Of a stretch of 25,033 bases of DNA, positions 23,503 to 25,033 are shown in pieces. Below the pieces are notes generated by a model. That model did no database searches. It had not been told where the DNA came from and worked only from the letters and a program-made list of their open reading frames with translations. A program made the position numbers and the translations under genes. Positions within the stretch are counted from its first letter, which is position 1, and each line of letters starts with the position of its first letter. The DNA is from Spirochaetia bacterium (lineage in GTDB: Bacteria; Spirochaetota; Spirochaetia; Treponematales; Treponemataceae), in assembly GCA_900769975.1 (NCBI GenBank), contig CAAGIR010000036.1, positions 1-25,033 of the forward strand, in the 5' to 3' direction.

Positions 23503-23542
23503 TGATAAGAATTTTTCTGTAAACAAATCGGTATATATTCGT

Positions 23543-23712
23543 CTTATAAGGAATTCGTTAAAAGTTCGTTTTCCTTATAAGCGCTAAACATAACTATTCA
23601 GGGCAAGAAAGAAATGTATTAGCGCCATTTCCTATTGACTGAGTAATTGTGTTTAGCATTCGTTGTGTTAAAAGAACCTTCTGTTCAGTCCAATAGGAAG
23701 GTTCTTTTTTTA
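23543..23712 (+). ncRNA. Predicted structured small RNA, about 170 nt
   Basis: This gap has no open frame but a chain of strong stems ending in a terminator. P1: CTTATAAGGAA (23543-23553) with TTCCTTATAAG (23571-23581), 11 bp. P2: GCGCTAAACAT (23581-23591) with ATGTATTAGCGC (23614-23625), 11 bp with one bulge. P3: CCTATTGACTGA (23631-23642) with TCAGTCCAATAGG (23685-23697), 12 bp with one bulge, whose right arm is the loop of the terminator. Alternative: GCTAAACA (23583-23590) with TGTTTAGC (23650-23657). A -10-like TATATT (23534-23539) stands just upstream, with a poor -35. It does not match tmRNA, RNase P, SRP or 6S RNA features I know. It may be a trans-acting RNA, or an attenuator for parA 215 bases on. 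Confidence 0.55.
23670..23712 (+). terminator. Strong intrinsic terminator of the small RNA
   Basis: AAAAGAACCTTC (23670-23681) pairs perfectly over 12 bp with GAAGGTTCTTTT (23697-23708), loop 15 bases, followed by T through 23711. Plus-strand only. Confidence 0.85.
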
Positions 23713-23771
23713 TGTTCATTTTTCAAAAGGCAACCTCCTTTGTTCTTTTGTGATAAATGATACAAGCATTT

Positions 23772-23801
23772 GACCAAAAAGTTAGAGATAGCTTCTTGGT
23801 C
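23772..23801. repeat. Imperfect inverted repeat upstream of parA
   Basis: GACCAA-A-AAG (23772-23781) pairs with CTT-C-TTGGTC (23792-23801), one mismatch in ten. It could be a centromere-like site or operator for the ParA/ParB pair. The surrounding stretch 23713-23924 also holds the tRNA-like piece and a perfect TCCCTC/GAGGGA hairpin (23881-23896), and no gene. Confidence 0.35.
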
Positions 23802-23805
23802 TTTA

Positions 23806-23880
23806 GCCCTTAATGGTTTTGAAGCAGAGGTCGTTAGCGCTGCTTCTGCTGGGTGGGTTCAATTCCTGCCAAGGGCATCA
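23806..23880 (+). other. tRNA-like segment, probably a remnant or att fragment
   Basis: The right third looks like the 3' end of a tRNA: a T-arm GTGGG-TTCAATT-CCTGC (23853-23869) with the conserved TTCAA loop, then CAAGGGC and A, and TCA where CCA would be. The matching 5' strand GCCCTT is at 23806-23811, giving a total of 75 bases. However, T8 is missing, there is no D-arm, and the middle forms a 7-bp stem (GAAGCAG/CTGCTTC) with a 12-base loop rather than an anticodon arm. A working tRNA is therefore unlikely; a decayed tRNA or the short tRNA end left by an integrated element fits better. It may also be a structured parA leader. Confidence 0.35.
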
Positions 23881-23924
23881 TCCCTCGTATGAGGGACAAA
23901 TCTGATAATCATAGAGGACTGACT

Positions 23925-24674
23925 ATGAAAACAATTACATTTGCCTTACAAAAGGGTGGAACTGGTAAAACCAGTATTTCAGTATCAACAGCCGTGCAGC
24001 TGGCAGAAAATGGGAAAAAAGTCTTACTTATTGATGCAGACCCCCAGGGAAACGCTACAACCTGGCTTGGAATTGATACTATCTCAGTAGAACTTGCTGA
24101 TGTTCTTATGAAAAAATGTTCAGCTAAAGAATCAATTATTAACACCCAGGTTGAAAACCTTTCAATTATTCCTACTGCAAGTCTTGATTCAGATCTTCGT
24201 CTTTATTCAAAAACTCTTGCGACCCAGCAACCTTTTATTATTAAACATCTTTGTAGAGAAATAAAAGAAGATTTTGATTTTCTTATCATCGATACATCTC
24301 CGTCATTTGGCGCTTTGGAAGAGAGCTGTTTTTTGGCTTCAGATGAAGCAATTACAGTCTTGAATATTGATGAATTTTCTTCTGACGGACTCATCACATT
24401 CATGCAGAACATTGATTCTCTAAAAGACCGTTACGATACCGACAAACCAAAGATGGACAAGATTGTATTGAACTCTCGTGATTTGAGACTTGTTCAACAG
24501 GCTGACTATCTTAAAAAAATAAAAGCAGCAACTGATTCAAAACTTTACATCGTTCCTGTAGACCAGGGCTTCCGCAAAGCTCAGTCCGTTCATATTCCCC
24601 TTCAGTATCTCGAAGGAGTAAAGAAAGAAACACTTTCTGTAATAGCAGAATTAAGTTCAGACCTGGAGAAATAA
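23925..24674 (+). CDS. parA: ParA-family partition ATPase
   Basis: A 249-residue cytosolic ATPase that binds DNA non-specifically and, with ParB, moves replicon copies apart. The deviant Walker A is KGGTGKT (residues 10-16), followed by LLIDADPQGNAT with Asp39 and the Walker B FLIIDTSPSFG. No N-terminal HTH is present, so it is of the small soluble type. GAGG (23914-23917) is 7 bases before the ATG; an in-frame start at 23853 would read through the tRNA-like segment and was rejected. parB follows after 3 bases. The short size and the position beside a tRNA-like piece suggest the partition unit of an integrated plasmid or conjugative element rather than the chromosome's own pair. I cannot exclude the latter. 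Confidence 0.88.
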   Translation: MKTITFALQKGGTGKTSISVSTAVQLAENGKKVLLIDADPQGNATTWLGIDTISVELADVLMKKCSAKESIINTQVENLSIIPTASLDSDLRLYSKTLATQQPFIIKHLCREIKEDFDFLIIDTSPSFGALEESCFLASDEAITVLNIDEFSSDGLITFMQNIDSLKDRYDTDKPKMDKIVLNSRDLRLVQQADYLKKIKAATDSKLYIVPVDQGFRKAQSVHIPLQYLEGVKKETLSVIAELSSDLEK

Positions 24675-24677
24675 AAT

Positions 24678-25033
24678 ATGGCAAGTAAAAAGATTTCATA
24701 CAACGACTTAAAAAAGCAGAACGATAGTAATCAGCTTGCCCAGGCTTTTTCAGCTGGTAAAACAGTTGTATCTCAGAATACAGGTTTTGAAAAAGTAAAG
24801 GTTGAAGATATTGCTGAAGATCCGAAAGGAGATTTCACAGAGATATTTCCATTCAATGAAGAAATGGCAAAATCAATTGCCGACTCAATCATTGCAAGGG
24901 GCTACGATAAAACCCAGGTAATTCATCTTTTTAAAATCAGGGAAGAACCGGAAACAATGGAACATCCGATTCGTGGTGACGGTGCTCACAGAGTTGCTGC
25001 TGCAAAGATTGCGGGAATTGAAGAAATACCTGC
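24678..25033 (+). CDS. ParB/Spo0J-like partition protein, 5' part
   Basis: The first 118 codons are in the window and the gene continues to the right. After a Lys/Gln/Ser-rich lead of about 40 residues comes the ParB N-terminal (Srx-like) domain: VKVEDIAEDPKGDFTEIFPF, MAKSIADSIIARGYDKTQV, and DGAHRVAAAKIAGIEEIP, the signature around the CTP-binding site (usually GERR/GHRR; here GAHR). The canonical arginine pattern is changed, as in plasmid-type or divergent ParBs. Start: GGAG (24665-24668) lies 9 bases before the ATG, within the end of parA, so the two are coupled. Confidence 0.8.
   Translation, partial: MASKKISYNDLKKQNDSNQLAQAFSAGKTVVSQNTGFEKVKVEDIAEDPKGDFTEIFPFNEEMAKSIADSIIARGYDKTQVIHLFKIREEPETMEHPIRGDGAHRVAAAKIAGIEEIP

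Noticed and set aside
23543..23712. 6S RNA, tmRNA, SRP RNA, RNase P RNA or a T-box leader
   Set aside because: The 5' and 3' ends do not pair as in 6S or tmRNA, and the signature stretches of SRP RNA, RNase P and the T-box are not found.
23806..23880. Functional tRNA gene
   Set aside because: The T-arm and most of the acceptor fit, but there is no D-arm, no 7-base anticodon loop and no T8; kept only as a tRNA-like remnant.

Overview
The window is AT-rich bacterial chromosome, almost certainly from a spirochaete of the genus Treponema, probably a gut or rumen species. Three things point there. The gene order groES / TPR lipoprotein / nusB / SurA-like protein / alaS matches, from memory, the T. 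pallidum block TP1013-TP1017. The alanyl-tRNA synthetase has the short C-terminally truncated form I associate with treponemes. There are several lipoproteins with relaxed lipoboxes, and a cellobiose 2-epimerase that suits a plant-polysaccharide fermenter. No database search was run; names rest on motifs and remembered family members.

Left part (1-3670): the tail of an IS3-type transposase, short GGGGACAGACCTC-type palindromes, purD (minus strand), then a minus-strand lipoprotein gene whose best promoter is TTGACA-18-TAAAAT with a run of 8 G inside the spacer, the classic layout of a phase-variable promoter. About 770 bases without a convincing gene follow (2902-3669). They hold more palindromes, a 14-bp inverted repeat, a structure resembling an integron attC site, and the promoter of the next gene.

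Middle (3670-13888): metabolic and cell-surface genes in short transcription units, mostly separated by clear hairpin terminators. They are a fucose-isomerase-like sugar isomerase, a DUF4097 exported protein, a STAS/zinc-ribbon protein, a translationally coupled pair (phytoene-desaturase/retinol-saturase-like flavoprotein plus a ferredoxin-reductase-like protein with its own 2Fe-2S domain), a yfcE phosphodiesterase, a cellobiose 2-epimerase and a long-chain acyl-CoA synthetase.

Right part (14206-23465): a complete TRAP-TAXI uptake operon (lipoprotein receptor, DUF1850 protein, fused 4TM/12TM permease), then groES with a strong promoter overlapped by a 10-bp inverted repeat, then the minus-strand housekeeping run alaS > surA-like > nusB > TPR lipoprotein, whose last three genes overlap or nearly touch.

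Right edge (23466-25033): divergent from alaS lies a probable independent small RNA with nested alternative stems and a strong terminator. Next come a tRNA-like 3' fragment and a small ParA/ParB pair that looks like the partition module of an integrated element; ParB runs off the window.

A cross-cutting signal: purD, yfcE and alaS each have a -10 hexamer only 6-8 bases before the ATG and no Shine-Dalgarno, so their mRNAs are probably leaderless or nearly so.
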